Shown here: piece after piece, positions 16,419-25,440 of the stretch
Layout of the letters: every line of letters starts with the position of its first letter
Numbering within the stretch: position 1 is the first letter of the stretch
DNA from: Streptomyces lacrimifluminis
Lineage (GTDB): Bacteria > Actinomycetota > Actinomycetes > Streptomycetales > Streptomycetaceae
Length of the DNA: 64,000 nucleotides
Reading direction: 5' to 3'
Assembly: GCF_014646095.1 (NCBI RefSeq)
Contig: NZ_BMMU01000001.1
Span: 1 to 64,000 of the forward strand
Notes under the pieces: model-generated
The model's database searches: none
What the model saw: the letters and a program-made list of their open reading frames with translations, nothing else
What the model was told of the DNA's origin: nothing
Program-made: the position numbers and the translations under genes

Positions 16419-17978
16419 CTACAGCGCCTGGGGGTACGTGAACAGTCGGGTCGGGTCGTACTGGTGCTTCAGTTTCTGGAGGCGGGTCGCCGCGTCGCCG
16501 TAGTACGCCTTGCGCCAGTTCTTCAGAGTCGGGTCCGTGTAGTTCTGGTAGGCGGCACCCGAGGCGTGCGGGGCCATGGCGTTGTGGGCCGATGTCAGCC
16601 AGGACTGGGCCGCCTTGCCCTCCGTACCCGCCCGCCAGGACACGATGTACTGGGCCAGCAAGCGGCTGCGCCGGTGGACGAATGCCGTCGCCGTGGGCGA
16701 GACCCGGTTCACCGCGCCCCCGAGTGCCGTGAACGCGATGCTGCCCGAGCCGCCCTGGACCGAGCTGATGCGGGAGAGGAGCGTCTGGATTCCGGCCGTG
16801 GAGAGGGAGCGGTCGAAGAAGTCCGAGCGGGCCGCGTATGTCTCCCGGCCCAACGCGCCCTGCGGCGAGCGTCCCGGGGTTCGGCCCGGCAGGTGGCACT
16901 GGGCGTCCGTCGCGAAGGACGAGCAGCCCGCGTACACCTCCATGGCCTCCTCGTACGAGCGGCGCTTGAGTGAGACGCTGCTCGCCGGAGAACCGATTCT
17001 GTCCGCCAGGCGGTCCACAGCGTTCTGCAGCTCCGTGTAGGTGCCCAGAGAGAACGCAGAGATGGAGATGGTCGGGGTGCCGCCGGCCGTGTTCGCCACG
17101 TGCAGGGAGGACCAGATCTCGTCCGGCTGCGTCGGGCCCCACTCCTGCCAGGCCTTCGTCACCGCCGCCGCCTTCCGCCACGGCCAGGACATGAACGCCG
17201 CCACCGCCTGGGGTGCCGGGTGGGTGCGGAAGTGGAGTTCGGTGACGACGCCGAAGTTGCCGTTGCCAGCCCCGCGCAGGGCCCAGAACAGGTCCTTGTT
17301 CGTGGTCGCGTTCGCCGTCAGTTCGCGGCCGTCCGCCGTGATCAGCGTGGCCTGGGTGAGGCTGTCGCAGGTCAGGCCGTACGCCCTCGACACAACGCCG
17401 TGGCCGCCGCCCAGCGTCAGGCCCGACACCCCCACCGTCGGGCACGAGCCCGCCGGGATCGTGACGCCCTTCGCCGTCAGGGCGCGGTAGACGTCGATCA
17501 GCTTCGAGCCGGCCCCCACCACCGCGGTGCCGCCGCCCGTCCTGACGCGGTTCAGTTTCGACACGTCGACGATCAGGCGGCCGTTGCCCGAGGACCAGCC
17601 CGCGTAGGAGTGGCCGCCGTTGCGGATCGCCACGGGCACGGAGTGGGCACGGGCGTAGGACAGGACCGTACGAATGTCGTCGGTGTGGGCTGCGTACGCC
17701 ACCGCGGCCGGTTTGAGTCCGTCGAAGCGGGTGTTGTAGAGCTGCCGGGCCGATGCCCAGGAGGCGTCTCCGGGGCGGATGAGCGGGCCGTCGAGGTCTC
17801 GGCCGAGGGCCGTCCAGTCGGCGGGGGCCGAGGCGCTGGTCGCGGAGAGGGGCGTCGTCCCCCGGGGTGTGCCTGCCGCGGCCCCCTTCGTGTCCGGGCC
17901 CCCCTGGCCCTCGCACGCCGTCGTCGCCATCGCGGCCAGGGCGGCCACGCCGCCCCCCATGAACGTACGCCGGTGCAT
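16419..17978 (-). CDS. Exported FAD-linked oxidase, berberine-bridge (BBE) type
   Basis: 519 residues. The N-terminus MHRRTFMGGGVAAL has a twin-arginine pair and a lipobox-like TTAC, suggesting Tat export of a folded flavoprotein, possibly lipid-anchored. The PCMH FAD domain shows NGGHSYAGWSS, whose His can attach the 8-alpha position, and PAGSCPTVGVSG, whose Cys can attach C6, so the flavin is probably bicovalent. The C-terminal BBE segment is present (YQNYTDP, YYGDAATRLQKLKHQYDP). Start ATG at 17978 with GAGGAG four bases upstream. Such enzymes oxidise sugars or natural-product alcohols; the substrate is unknown. No biosynthetic cluster surrounds it. Confidence 0.87.
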   Translation of the reverse strand: MHRRTFMGGGVAALAAMATTACEGQGGPDTKGAAAGTPRGTTPLSATSASAPADWTALGRDLDGPLIRPGDASWASARQLYNTRFDGLKPAAVAYAAHTDDIRTVLSYARAHSVPVAIRNGGHSYAGWSSGNGRLIVDVSKLNRVRTGGGTAVVGAGSKLIDVYRALTAKGVTIPAGSCPTVGVSGLTLGGGHGVVSRAYGLTCDSLTQATLITADGRELTANATTNKDLFWALRGAGNGNFGVVTELHFRTHPAPQAVAAFMSWPWRKAAAVTKAWQEWGPTQPDEIWSSLHVANTAGGTPTISISAFSLGTYTELQNAVDRLADRIGSPASSVSLKRRSYEEAMEVYAGCSSFATDAQCHLPGRTPGRSPQGALGRETYAARSDFFDRSLSTAGIQTLLSRISSVQGGSGSIAFTALGGAVNRVSPTATAFVHRRSRLLAQYIVSWRAGTEGKAAQSWLTSAHNAMAPHASGAAYQNYTDPTLKNWRKAYYGDAATRLQKLKHQYDPTRLFTYPQAL

Positions 17979-18395
17979 GGTGCTCCTCGGTGTCACGGTT
18001 CCCGCCCCCCAGGTTCCTCCGTTTGAGCCCGTGTTGGCTCCCGTCGAACGAGACGGGTTCCATGCATCGTGGGTTCCCTCACCCGCCGCGCTTGCGGAAG
18101 AAAGGGGAAGGCGGTATTCCGGGCTTGTACAGCAGAAACGGGGTGGCCGGGGCCGATCCCCGGGTCGGGACACACACACGTGTTCTCCCCGTGAGCATTC
18201 CGTTACCTCACCGCACCGACCGCAGGGGTTCACCCTCCGTTCACCCGCGCCCGTAGGTGGCTTCACCTGATCTGCCTACTTTCGGCCTTACCGGTGCTGC
18301 GCGTGCCCTGCTGGGCGCCCCGCACCGCCCATACTTCGCGACCTCGCACGCCGCCGGATCTCAGGACGGCGGCTCCTGGAAGGAAACACCAGACA
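17979..18395. other. Divergent control region of the oxidase gene and pstS
   Basis: 417 bases without a gene. The right half contains the PHO box described separately; the left half supplies the oxidase promoter. No other element is evident. Confidence 0.55.
18228..18267 (+). promoter_or_regulatory. PHO box (PhoP operator) of pstS
   Basis: Direct repeats GTTCACC at 18228-18234 and 18239-18245 are exactly 11 bases apart, and CTTCACC at 18261-18267 lies 22 bases further, with a degenerate unit at 18250. This is the Streptomyces PhoP direct-repeat pattern. It lies about 130 bases before the pstS start, so phosphate starvation should induce the operon. Confidence 0.85.
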
Positions 18396-19523
18396 GTGAA
18401 GCTTCAGCGCATGAACCGGCGGGCCCTCTCCCTCGGTGCTCTCGCCGTCTCCGGCGCCCTGGCCCTCACGGCGTGCGGCTCCGACGACACCGGCTCCGGC
18501 ACGGGCGCCAGCAGCGGCGCCTCCACCGCGGCCAACAGCTCCATCAAGTGCGACGACGCCAAGGGCCAGCTGCTGGCCGACGGCTCCTCCGCGCAGAAGA
18601 ACGCGATCGCCGCCTGGGTCAAGGCCTTCACGGCCGCCTGCCCCGACATTCAGATCAACTACAAGGGCGGCGGCTCCGGCGCCGGCGTCACCGCGTTCAC
18701 GCAGGGCACGGTGGCCTTCGCAGGTTCCGACTCCGCGCTGAAGCCCGACGAGGTCACCGCCTCCAAGGCGGTCTGCTCCGGCGGCCAGGGCATCGACCTC
18801 CCGATGGTCGGCGGCCCGATCGCGGTCGGCTTCAACATCCCGGGTGTCACGGACCTCGTCCTGGACGCGCCCACCCTCGCCAAGATCTTCGACAGCAAGA
18901 TCACGAGCTGGGACGACGCCGCGATCAAGGCGCTGAACCCGTCCGCGACGCTGCCCAAGCTGAAGATCCAGCCGTTCCACCGCTCGGACGAGTCCGGCAC
19001 CACGGACAACTTCACCAAGTACCTGATCGCCGCGACCCCGGACAACTGGAAGTACGAGGGTGGCAAGGCCTGGCAGGCCGAGGGCGGCCAGTCCGCTCCG
19101 CAGTCCTCGGGTGTCGCCCAGCAGGTCAAGGCGACCGAGGGTGCCATCGGCTACTTCGAGCTGTCGTACGCCAAGGACATGAGCACGGTGTCCCTCGACA
19201 CCGGCGCCGCCACCCCGGTCAAGGCCACCATCGAGAACGCCACCAAGGCAATCGCGGACGCCAAGGTCGTCGGCACCGGCGCCGACCAGGCGCTCAAGCT
19301 GAACTACACCACCAAGGCCGACGGCGCGTACCCGATGGTCCTCGTCACGTACGAGATCATCTGCGACAAGGGCAACAAGGCGGAGACCCTGCCCGCCACC
19401 AAGGCGTTCCTGCGCTACATCGCCAGCGAGGAGGGCCAGGAGATCCTCGTGGAGAACGACTACGCCCCGATCCCCGAGGACATCATCGCCAAGGTTCGCA
19501 CGACCATCGAGAGCCTGAGCTGA
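18396..19523 (+). CDS. pstS: Phosphate-binding lipoprotein PstS
   Basis: 375 residues. It is the high-affinity phosphate receptor of the PstSCAB importer, anchored outside the membrane. The signal ends in a lipobox (ALALTACGSDD). Ligand-binding stretches of the family are present: DGSSAQKNAI, GGGSGAGVTAF, AGSDSALK and RSDESGTTDNF. Start: GTG at 18396, which yields the usual KLQRMNRRAL N-terminus; ATG at 18411 is the alternative, and AAGGAA lies 10-15 bases upstream. It is followed by a 14-bp hairpin and then pstC, suggesting higher expression of pstS than of the other subunits. Controlled by the PHO box. Confidence 0.95.
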   Translation: MKLQRMNRRALSLGALAVSGALALTACGSDDTGSGTGASSGASTAANSSIKCDDAKGQLLADGSSAQKNAIAAWVKAFTAACPDIQINYKGGGSGAGVTAFTQGTVAFAGSDSALKPDEVTASKAVCSGGQGIDLPMVGGPIAVGFNIPGVTDLVLDAPTLAKIFDSKITSWDDAAIKALNPSATLPKLKIQPFHRSDESGTTDNFTKYLIAATPDNWKYEGGKAWQAEGGQSAPQSSGVAQQVKATEGAIGYFELSYAKDMSTVSLDTGAATPVKATIENATKAIADAKVVGTGADQALKLNYTTKADGAYPMVLVTYEIICDKGNKAETLPATKAFLRYIASEEGQEILVENDYAPIPEDIIAKVRTTIESLS

Positions 19524-19530
19524 CCTGAGT

Positions 19531-19565
19531 GTGCGGCCCGGTCCTCTCACCGGACCGGGCCGCAC
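19531..19565 (+). terminator. Intercistronic hairpin between pstS and pstC
   Basis: A perfect 14-bp stem (19531-19544 with 19552-19565) and a 7-base loop begin 8 bases after the pstS stop. No T-run follows. It probably acts as a partial terminator or as an RNA stabiliser that raises pstS transcript over pstCAB. Confidence 0.75.
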
Positions 19566-19627
19566 CGTCCGGTGCACCGCCGCCAGGAGCCGCACCCCGG
19601 GTGCGGCCCCGCAGACCGGAGAACCCG

Positions 19628-20638
19628 ATGGACATAACCACAAAGAACCCAGACACCACCCCACCCGCAGCTCCCGAGCCGCCCACGGCCGAGCAGAAGC
19701 GCGCCGCCCGCGGTGCCACCCGACCCGGTGACCGGATCTTCCTCGGTCTCTCCCGTGGCTCGGGCATCCTGCTGCTGGCGGTCATGGCCGCGATCGCGAT
19801 CTTCCTGACCTATCGCGCGGTCCTCGCCATCAGCGAGGACGAGGGCAACTTCCTCACCACCTTCGAGTGGAACACCAACCTCAACCCGCCGAGCTTCGGT
19901 ATCGCCGTCCTGGCCTTCGGCACGATCGTCTCCTCGATCGTCGCCATGGTCATCGCGGTCCCGGTCGCGGTCGCCATCGCGCTGTTCCTCACGCACTACG
20001 CCCCGCGCAGGCTCAGCGGTCCCATCTCGTACGTGATCGACCTGCTCGCCGCCGTACCGTCCATCGTGTACGGCCTCTGGGGCGCCCTGATCCTCGTACC
20101 GAACATGAACGGCCTCTTCGGCTGGCTCAACGACTACCTCGGCTGGACCGGCATCTTCTCCTGGGAAGAGGGCGCGCCGCGCTCGATGCTGACCGTGGGC
20201 ATCCTGCTCGCGATCATGATCCTGCCGGTCATCACCAACGTCAGCCGTGAGGTGTTCCGGCAGACCCCCCGGATGAACGAGGAGGCCGCACTGGCCCTCG
20301 GCGCCACGCGCTGGGAGGTCGTCCGCATCGCGGTGCTGCCCTTCGGCCGCTCCGGTGTGATCTCCGCGTCGATGCTCGGCCTCGGCCGTGCGCTGGGCGA
20401 GACGATGGCCGTCGCCACCGTCCTCTCCCCGAGCTTCCTCATCCAGGCCAGCCTGCTCGACCCGGGCGGCGGCACCTTCGCCCAGAACATCGCCGCCAAG
20501 TTCGGTGAGGCGAACGAGTTCGGCCGTGACGCGCTCATCGCCTCCGGTCTGGTCCTGTTCGTCATCACCTTGCTGGTCAACGGCGCCGCCCGCGCGATCA
20601 TCGCCCGCCGCGCCGAGTACTCGGGGGCCAACGCATGA
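19628..20638 (+). CDS. pstC: Phosphate ABC transporter permease PstC
   Basis: 336 residues with about six membrane helices after a 40-residue cytoplasmic N-terminus. The ABC-permease EAA loop, EEAALALGATRWEVVRIAVLP, contacts PstB. It forms the phosphate channel with PstA. Start: ATG at 19628 with GGAGA 7 bases upstream; the longer frame from 19529 would run through the intercistronic hairpin. Its stop overlaps the pstA start as ATGA. Part of the PHO-box operon. Confidence 0.94.
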   Translation: MDITTKNPDTTPPAAPEPPTAEQKRAARGATRPGDRIFLGLSRGSGILLLAVMAAIAIFLTYRAVLAISEDEGNFLTTFEWNTNLNPPSFGIAVLAFGTIVSSIVAMVIAVPVAVAIALFLTHYAPRRLSGPISYVIDLLAAVPSIVYGLWGALILVPNMNGLFGWLNDYLGWTGIFSWEEGAPRSMLTVGILLAIMILPVITNVSREVFRQTPRMNEEAALALGATRWEVVRIAVLPFGRSGVISASMLGLGRALGETMAVATVLSPSFLIQASLLDPGGGTFAQNIAAKFGEANEFGRDALIASGLVLFVITLLVNGAARAIIARRAEYSGANA

Positions 20639-21684
20639 GCACCGTCGTAGCCGAAAAGCCCGGTTCCCTGCAGGGCGCACGGCTTCCCAAGTGGTTCCCC
20701 TACGCTCTCGCCGGCGGGTCCGTCGCGCTCGGGATCGGCATCAGCTTCGCCGCAGGCCTGGACAGCAACATCCAGTGGGGCCTGATCGCCGCGATCCTCT
20801 TCATCGTCGGTACGTACGTCATCGCCACGCGCGTCGAGGGCAAGCGGCAGGCCAAGGACCGTATCGCGACCTCGCTGGTCTGGGTCGCCTTCCTGCTCGC
20901 CGTCGTGCCGCTGGTCTCCCTGGTCTGGACGACCGTCGCACGCGGTGTGAAGGTCCTCGACGTCTACTTCCTGACCCACTCGATGGGCGTGGTCGCCGAC
21001 ACCGAGACGGGCGGTGGTATCTACCACGCCATCATCGGCAGCCTTGAGCAGGTCGGTCTGGCCACCCTGATGGGCGCGCCGATCGGCGTCCTCACCGCGA
21101 TCTACCTGGTGGAGTACGGGCGCGGCAAGCTGGCCAAGGCCGTCACCTTCTTCGTGGACGTCATGACGGGTATCCCGTCGATCGTCGCGGGTCTCTTCAT
21201 CCTCAGCATCATGCTGCAGTTCGACATGGAGCCGTTCGGCTTCGCCGGTTCGCTGGCCCTGGCCATCCTGATGATGCCGGTGGTCGTCCGGTCGACGGAG
21301 GAGATGCTGAAGCTCGTACCGAACGAGCTGCGCGAGGCGTCTCTCGCCCTCGGCATCCCGAAGTGGCGCACCATCCTGAAGGTGGTCCTGCCGACCGCCA
21401 TCGGCGGTATCACCACCGGCATCATGCTGGCGGTGGCCCGTATCGCGGGTGAGACGGCGCCGGTGCTGCTGCTCGTCTTCGGTAACCCCTTCATCAACAA
21501 TGACCCGTTCGAGGGTGCGCAGGCCTCGTTGCCGCTGTACATCTATCAGCAGTACGGCGGGGGCGTGGAGACGTCGTACGACCGTGCCTGGGCGGCGTCG
21601 CTCACGCTGATCGCCTTCGTGATGATCCTCAACCTCGGAGCTCGCGGTATCGCCCGCTGGAAGGCTCCGAAGACAGGTCGCTGA
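20635..21684 (+). CDS. pstA: Phosphate ABC transporter permease PstA
   Basis: 349 residues, six to eight membrane helices. The EAA loop is visible as [22 protein letters not shown]. Compared with short PstA proteins it has an extra N-terminal pair of helices (about 20-60), as is usual in actinobacteria. The ATG overlaps the pstC stop (ATGA), so translation is coupled. Forms the transmembrane channel with PstC. Confidence 0.94.
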   Translation: MSTVVAEKPGSLQGARLPKWFPYALAGGSVALGIGISFAAGLDSNIQWGLIAAILFIVGTYVIATRVEGKRQAKDRIATSLVWVAFLLAVVPLVSLVWTTVARGVKVLDVYFLTHSMGVVADTETGGGIYHAIIGSLEQVGLATLMGAPIGVLTAIYLVEYGRGKLAKAVTFFVDVMTGIPSIVAGLFILSIMLQFDMEPFGFAGSLALAILMMPVVVRSTEEMLKLVPNELREASLALGIPKWRTILKVVLPTAIGGITTGIMLAVARIAGETAPVLLLVFGNPFINNDPFEGAQASLPLYIYQQYGGGVETSYDRAWAASLTLIAFVMILNLGARGIARWKAPKTGR

Positions 21685-21755
21685 CGCGGCCGTTCGACAG
21701 CGACCTGTGGTCGGCCAGGTGGCCGCCCGCCCCCTCGAAAGAAGCAGTGATACCC

Positions 21756-22532
21756 ATGGCCAAGCGAATCGACGTAAGCGGCCTCAGCGCCTACTACGGC
21801 TCCTTCCGCGCGATCGAGGACATCTCGATGACGGTCGAGCCGCGCTCGGTGACGGCCTTCATCGGCCCCTCCGGCTGCGGCAAGTCCACCTTCCTGCGCA
21901 CCCTGAACCGCATGCACGAGGTCACGCCCGGCGGGCGGGTCGACGGCAAGGTCATGCTCGACGACGAGAACCTGTACGGCGCCGGGGTCGACCCGGTGGC
22001 GGTACGGCGTGAGGTCGGCATGGTCTTCCAGCGGCCGAACCCCTTCCCGACGATGTCGGTCTACGACAACGTGGCGGCGGGGCTGCGGCTGAACGGCTCG
22101 TACAAGAAGTCCGAGCTGAGCGACGTCGTGGAGAAGTCGCTGAAGGGCGCGAACCTCTGGAACGAGGTCAAGGACCGTCTGAACAAGCCCGGTTCGGGTC
22201 TGTCGGGTGGCCAGCAGCAGCGGCTGTGCATCGCGCGGGCGATCGCTGTCGAGCCCAACGTGCTGCTGATGGACGAGCCCTGCTCGGCCCTCGACCCGAT
22301 CTCGACGCTCGCGATCGAGGACCTGATCGGCGAGCTGAAGGAACGGTTCACGATCGTCATCGTGACGCACAACATGCAGCAGGCGGCGCGCGTCTCGGAC
22401 CGTACGGCGTTCTTCAACCTCGCGGCGGTCGGCCAGCCCGGCAAGCTGATCGAGATCGACGACACGGAGCGCATCTTCTCCAACCCGTCGGTCCAGGCGA
22501 CGGAGGACTACATCTCGGGCCGCTTCGGCTGA
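21756..22532 (+). CDS. pstB: Phosphate ABC transporter ATPase PstB
   Basis: 258 residues. Walker [10 protein letters not shown] (about 38-46), Q-loop in VFQRPNPFP, signature LSGGQQQR, Walker [14 protein letters not shown] and the switch His in VTHNMQ are all intact. It powers phosphate import by PstCA and completes the operon. Start: ATG at 21756 with GAAAGAAG about 13 bases upstream; an in-frame ATG at 21747 is possible. No phoU follows in the operon, but a DUF47 PhoU-like gene lies just beyond on the other strand. Confidence 0.95.
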   Translation: MAKRIDVSGLSAYYGSFRAIEDISMTVEPRSVTAFIGPSGCGKSTFLRTLNRMHEVTPGGRVDGKVMLDDENLYGAGVDPVAVRREVGMVFQRPNPFPTMSVYDNVAAGLRLNGSYKKSELSDVVEKSLKGANLWNEVKDRLNKPGSGLSGGQQQRLCIARAIAVEPNVLLMDEPCSALDPISTLAIEDLIGELKERFTIVIVTHNMQQAARVSDRTAFFNLAAVGQPGKLIEIDDTERIFSNPSVQATEDYISGRFG

Positions 22533-22602
22533 GCCGTCGCTTCCCTGTCTGTTTCAAGGCCCCTCGCGGTGCTGCATGGCGGTGCCACCGCGAGGTCGAA
22601 GA

Positions 22603-22640
22603 GGGCCCGCCCCCCGGAGATTCCTCCGGGGGGCGGGCCC
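22603..22640. terminator. Strong bidirectional terminator between pstB and pit
   Basis: A perfect 17-bp stem (22603-22619 with 22624-22640), loop attc, lies between convergent operons. A second, weaker dyad (22562-22571 with 22586-22595) precedes it. Neither has a T-run. Confidence 0.85.
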
Positions 22641-22680
22641 GTTCGTGTGTGCGGGGTGGTGGCGTGCCGTGGTTTTCTTC

Positions 22681-22800
22681 GCCCCCGCCGCCCCTACCCG
22701 TCCCGTCCTTCTGGGGCTCCGCCCCAGACCCCGCTCCTCAAACGCCGGAGGGGCTGGATTTCCCCGGCCGGGGCTTGATCTTTCAGCCCGTCCGGCGGGG
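22681..22800 (+). repeat. Dispersed intergenic repeat, copy 2
   Basis: Begins with the same pyrimidine block as copy 1 (gcccccgccgcccctacccg tcc, split here), followed by ggggctccgccccagacccc and cctcaaacgccggaggggctg. A partial inverted copy of its end (cagcccgtccggcg) closes the element near 22785-22798. It lies between convergent transcription units. Confidence 0.8.
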
Positions 22801-22822
22801 CCACACCATCGCCGGGTGCCCG

Positions 22823-23821
22823 TTACAGGAACGCCAGGTACACGGCCCCGTAGCCGGCGGCAGCCACCACCGCCGCCGCCGGCATCGTGATGAACCAGCC
22901 CAGGACGATGTTCTTGGCGATTCCCCAGCGCACCGCCTTCACCCGCTTCGTCGCGCCCACGCCCATGATCGCGGAGGTGATGACGTGGGTCGTGGAGACC
23001 GGGGCCTTGAAGAGGTAGGCCGTGGCGAACATGATCGACGCGCCCGTGGTCTCCGCCGCGAAGCCCTGGGGCGGGTCCAGCTCGATGATCTTGCGGCCCA
23101 GGGTGCGCATGATGCGCCAGCCACCCGCGTACGTGCCCAGGGACAGCATCACCGCGCAGGAGATCTTGACCCAGACCGGGATCGGGTCGCCGTAGTCCTC
23201 GACGTCCGCGATGACCAGGGCCATCACCACGATGCCCATCGTCTTCTGGGCGTCCTGGAGGCCGTGGCCCAGGGCCATGCCCGCCGCCGACACCGTCTGG
23301 GCGATACGGAAGCCGCGCTTGGCCTTCGAGGGGTTGGCGCGGCGGAAGATCCACATGATCGCCGTCATCACCAGGTAGCCGGCCAGGAGGCCCACCACCG
23401 GGGAGACGAACATCGGGATGACGACCTTCTCCAGGACGCCGTCCCAGTAGACCTTCGTGCCGCCGGCCAGTGCCGCCCCCACCATGCCGCCGAACAGCGC
23501 GTGCGAGGAGGACGAGGGGAGGCCGAAGTACCAGGTGATCAGGTTCCAGGTGATCGCGCCGACCAGCGCGGCGAACAGGATCGCCATGCCCGAGGAGCCC
23601 TTGGGTGTCTCGATCAGGCCCTCGCTGACCGTCTTCGCGACGCCGCTGCCCAGGAACGCGCCGAGCAGGTTCATCACCGCGGCCATCGCCAGGGCCGCGC
23701 GGGGCGTCAGCGCGCGGGTCGACACGGACGTCGCGATCGCGTTCGCCGAGTCGTGGAAGCCGTTCGTGTACGTGAATCCGAGCGCGACCCCGATGGTCAC
23801 GATCAGTGCGAAGGTGTCCAT
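22823..23821 (-). CDS. pit: Low-affinity inorganic phosphate transporter, Pit family
   Basis: 332 residues with about ten membrane helices and the duplicated Pit signature: GFTYTNGFHDSANAIATSVSTRAL near the N-terminus, where the family repeat is recognised, and GHGLQDAQKTMG in the second half. Also FGLPSSSSHALFGG and APVSTTHVITSAIMGVG, the paired family loops. It imports phosphate or metal-phosphate driven by a cation gradient. Start: ATG at 23821 with AAGGAG upstream, inside the end of the DUF47 gene, 7 bases after its stop. Likely the PitH1 counterpart (SCO4138, from memory). Paired with the DUF47 regulator in one operon. Confidence 0.93.
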   Translation of the reverse strand: MDTFALIVTIGVALGFTYTNGFHDSANAIATSVSTRALTPRAALAMAAVMNLLGAFLGSGVAKTVSEGLIETPKGSSGMAILFAALVGAITWNLITWYFGLPSSSSHALFGGMVGAALAGGTKVYWDGVLEKVVIPMFVSPVVGLLAGYLVMTAIMWIFRRANPSKAKRGFRIAQTVSAAGMALGHGLQDAQKTMGIVVMALVIADVEDYGDPIPVWVKISCAVMLSLGTYAGGWRIMRTLGRKIIELDPPQGFAAETTGASIMFATAYLFKAPVSTTHVITSAIMGVGATKRVKAVRWGIAKNIVLGWFITMPAAAVVAAAGYGAVYLAFL

Positions 23822-23828
23822 GTAAGGG

Positions 23829-24449
23829 TCAGGACTCCTTGACCGCGATGGTCTCCACCGTGTTGGCCACGTGCTCGAAGGCGTCGGCCGCCTCTTCCAG
23901 CACATCCACGATCTGCTTGAGCTTCAGCACCTCGATCGCGTCGTACTTCCCGTTGAAGAGGTGGGCGAGGAGCTTCCGGTGGATCTGGTCCGCCTGGTTC
24001 TCCAGCCGGTTCACCTCGATCCAGTACTCCGTCAGGTTCTCCATCGTGCGGAGGTTCGGCATCGCCTCCGCCGTCAGCTCCGCCGCCCGTGCCAGGACCT
24101 CGATCTGCTGCTCGACACCCTTGGGCAGTTCCTCCACGTTGTAGAGGACGACCAGGTCGACGGCCTCCTCCATGAAGTCCATGATGTCGTCGAGCAGTGA
24201 GGCGAGTTTGTAGATGTCCTCACGGTCGAACGGCGTGATGAACGAGGAGTTCAGCTGGTGGAAGATCGCGTGTGTGGCGTCGTCACCGGCGTGTTCCGCG
24301 GCCCGCATACGCTCTGCGATCTCGGCCCGCCCGGAGGCGTCCGCCCCGAGCAGTTCCATGAGGAGTCGCGAGCCCGTGACGATGTTGTCCGCGGACGCGG
24401 CGAACATGTCGTAGAAGCTCGTCTCCCTGGGGGTCAGACGAAATCGCAC
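23829..24449 (-). CDS. DUF47 (PhoU-like) regulator of Pit
   Basis: 206 residues, predicted all-helical PhoU-like fold with acidic metal-binding helices (FDREDIYKLASLLDDIMDFMEE, shortened here in meaning to its FDRED and DDIMD parts). It sits directly upstream of pit with 7 bases between the genes, the arrangement found in most bacteria, where DUF47 proteins tune Pit activity. Start: GTG at 24449 with GAGGA about 8 bases upstream. Cytoplasmic. Not a true phoU of the pst operon, although it may fill that role in Streptomyces; this is inference. Confidence 0.88.
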   Translation of the reverse strand: MRFRLTPRETSFYDMFAASADNIVTGSRLLMELLGADASGRAEIAERMRAAEHAGDDATHAIFHQLNSSFITPFDREDIYKLASLLDDIMDFMEEAVDLVVLYNVEELPKGVEQQIEVLARAAELTAEAMPNLRTMENLTEYWIEVNRLENQADQIHRKLLAHLFNGKYDAIEVLKLKQIVDVLEEAADAFEHVANTVETIAVKES

Positions 24450-24601
24450 GTGAGGTCCTCGGAGTCCTTCGGGTTCGGTCAGGCTGATGCTAGGCGCAAC
24501 ATCCGGCCACGGCTAACGGGTCGCCCCCCAGTGTCGCCCATCGGTCGGCGGGGACTGCACGGTGGTCTGCACCGGCCCTATACCCAGCAAAGTTGGTTAC
24601 G

Positions 24602-24622
24602 ATATACCCGGCAGGGGTATAT
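24602..24622. promoter_or_regulatory. CsoR operator overlapping the csoR promoter
   Basis: Perfect inverted repeat ATATACCC (24602-24609), 5-base spacer, GGGTATAT (24615-24622). It lies between a possible -35 (TTGGTT, 24593) and overlaps a possible -10 (TATATT, 24618), about 40 bases before the csoR start. The pattern matches GC-flanked TATACCC operators of copper-sensing CsoR proteins, implying autorepression relieved by Cu(I). Confidence 0.8.
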
Positions 24623-24663
24623 TGACGCTTTTGTGTCTGATGTTTGTTCAACGGGAGGACGCG

Positions 24664-25041
24664 ATGACGACCACCGAGGCCGGCGCGGAGACGCCCGATG
24701 CGACGACCGACGCGGCAACTCACGCGGCAGCTGACGTGGTGACCGACCACGACCGGGGCGTACACGGGTATCACCAGCAGAAGGCCGAGCACCTGAAGCG
24801 GCTGCGCCGGATCGAGGGGCAGATTCGCGGGCTCCAGCGGATGGTCGACGAGGACGTCTACTGCATCGACATACTCACCCAGGTCTCGGCCTCCACCAAG
24901 GCCCTGCAGTCCTTCGCGCTCCAGCTCCTGGAGGAGCACCTGCGGCACTGTGTCGCGGACGCCGCCCTCAAGGGCGGTACGGAGATCGACGCGAAGGTGG
25001 AGGAGGCGACCAGGGCGATCGGTCGGCTGCTGCGTACCTGA
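24664..25041 (+). CDS. csoR: Copper-sensing transcriptional repressor CsoR
   Basis: 125 residues. A variable acidic N-terminus (about 35 residues) precedes the four-helix CsoR fold: HLKRLRRIEGQIRGLQRMV, shown here by RIEGQIRG, and the Cu(I) ligands Cys in EDVYCIDIL, then His and Cys in EEHLRHC. Copper binding releases DNA. Start: ATG at 24664 with GGGAGGA upstream. No copper ATPase or CopZ gene is adjacent, so its other targets must be elsewhere. Probable SCO4136 counterpart (from memory). Confidence 0.92.
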   Translation: MTTTEAGAETPDATTDAATHAAADVVTDHDRGVHGYHQQKAEHLKRLRRIEGQIRGLQRMVDEDVYCIDILTQVSASTKALQSFALQLLEEHLRHCVADAALKGGTEIDAKVEEATRAIGRLLRT

Positions 25042-25075
25042 GCCCTCCGGCCAGCCCCGTCATGTCCGTCGGTTT

Positions 25076-25264
25076 TCAGCCAGCCGAGGTGACCTTGCGC
25101 CCCTCGCGCTCCTCCGCCACCCGCAGTACCTCGTCGATGCTCTCCAGACTGAGCCGGTCCTCGCCGGCCGCCGAGGCCGCGATGATCAGATCTCCGCACA
25201 GCTCGATCTCGGCGAGGGCCACGTGGTCCTGAACTGCCGTACCGCCGACCGGAGCCACGTGCAT
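25076..25264 (-). CDS. Small acidic conserved protein, function unknown
   Basis: 62 residues. A hydrophobic helix-like stretch (ALAEIELCGDLIIAAS) is followed by a charged end (SLESIDEVLRVAEEREGRK). The sequence looks like a small Streptomyces-specific protein often near csoR, but I know no function. Start: ATG at 25264 with GAAGAGG immediately upstream; GTG at 25255, which has better spacing to the same ribosome site, is possible. Convergent with csoR, 34 bases apart. Confidence 0.65.
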   Translation of the reverse strand: MHVAPVGGTAVQDHVALAEIELCGDLIIAASAAGEDRLSLESIDEVLRVAEEREGRKVTSAG

Positions 25265-25440
25265 CACCTCTTCTCTGCCGTCACCGCTTCCTAGAGTAGG
25301 GAGCGGGCCACACACCGCGCATGGCACGGACGGGCTAGTCCTTGCGCTTCGGCGGACGCAGCCGGGGGGCGCCGGGTTGCTCGTGCGGCTCGCTCGCCTG
25401 ACACGCTCTCCTCGCCTTCCCCGATTTCCGTACGACAGTC

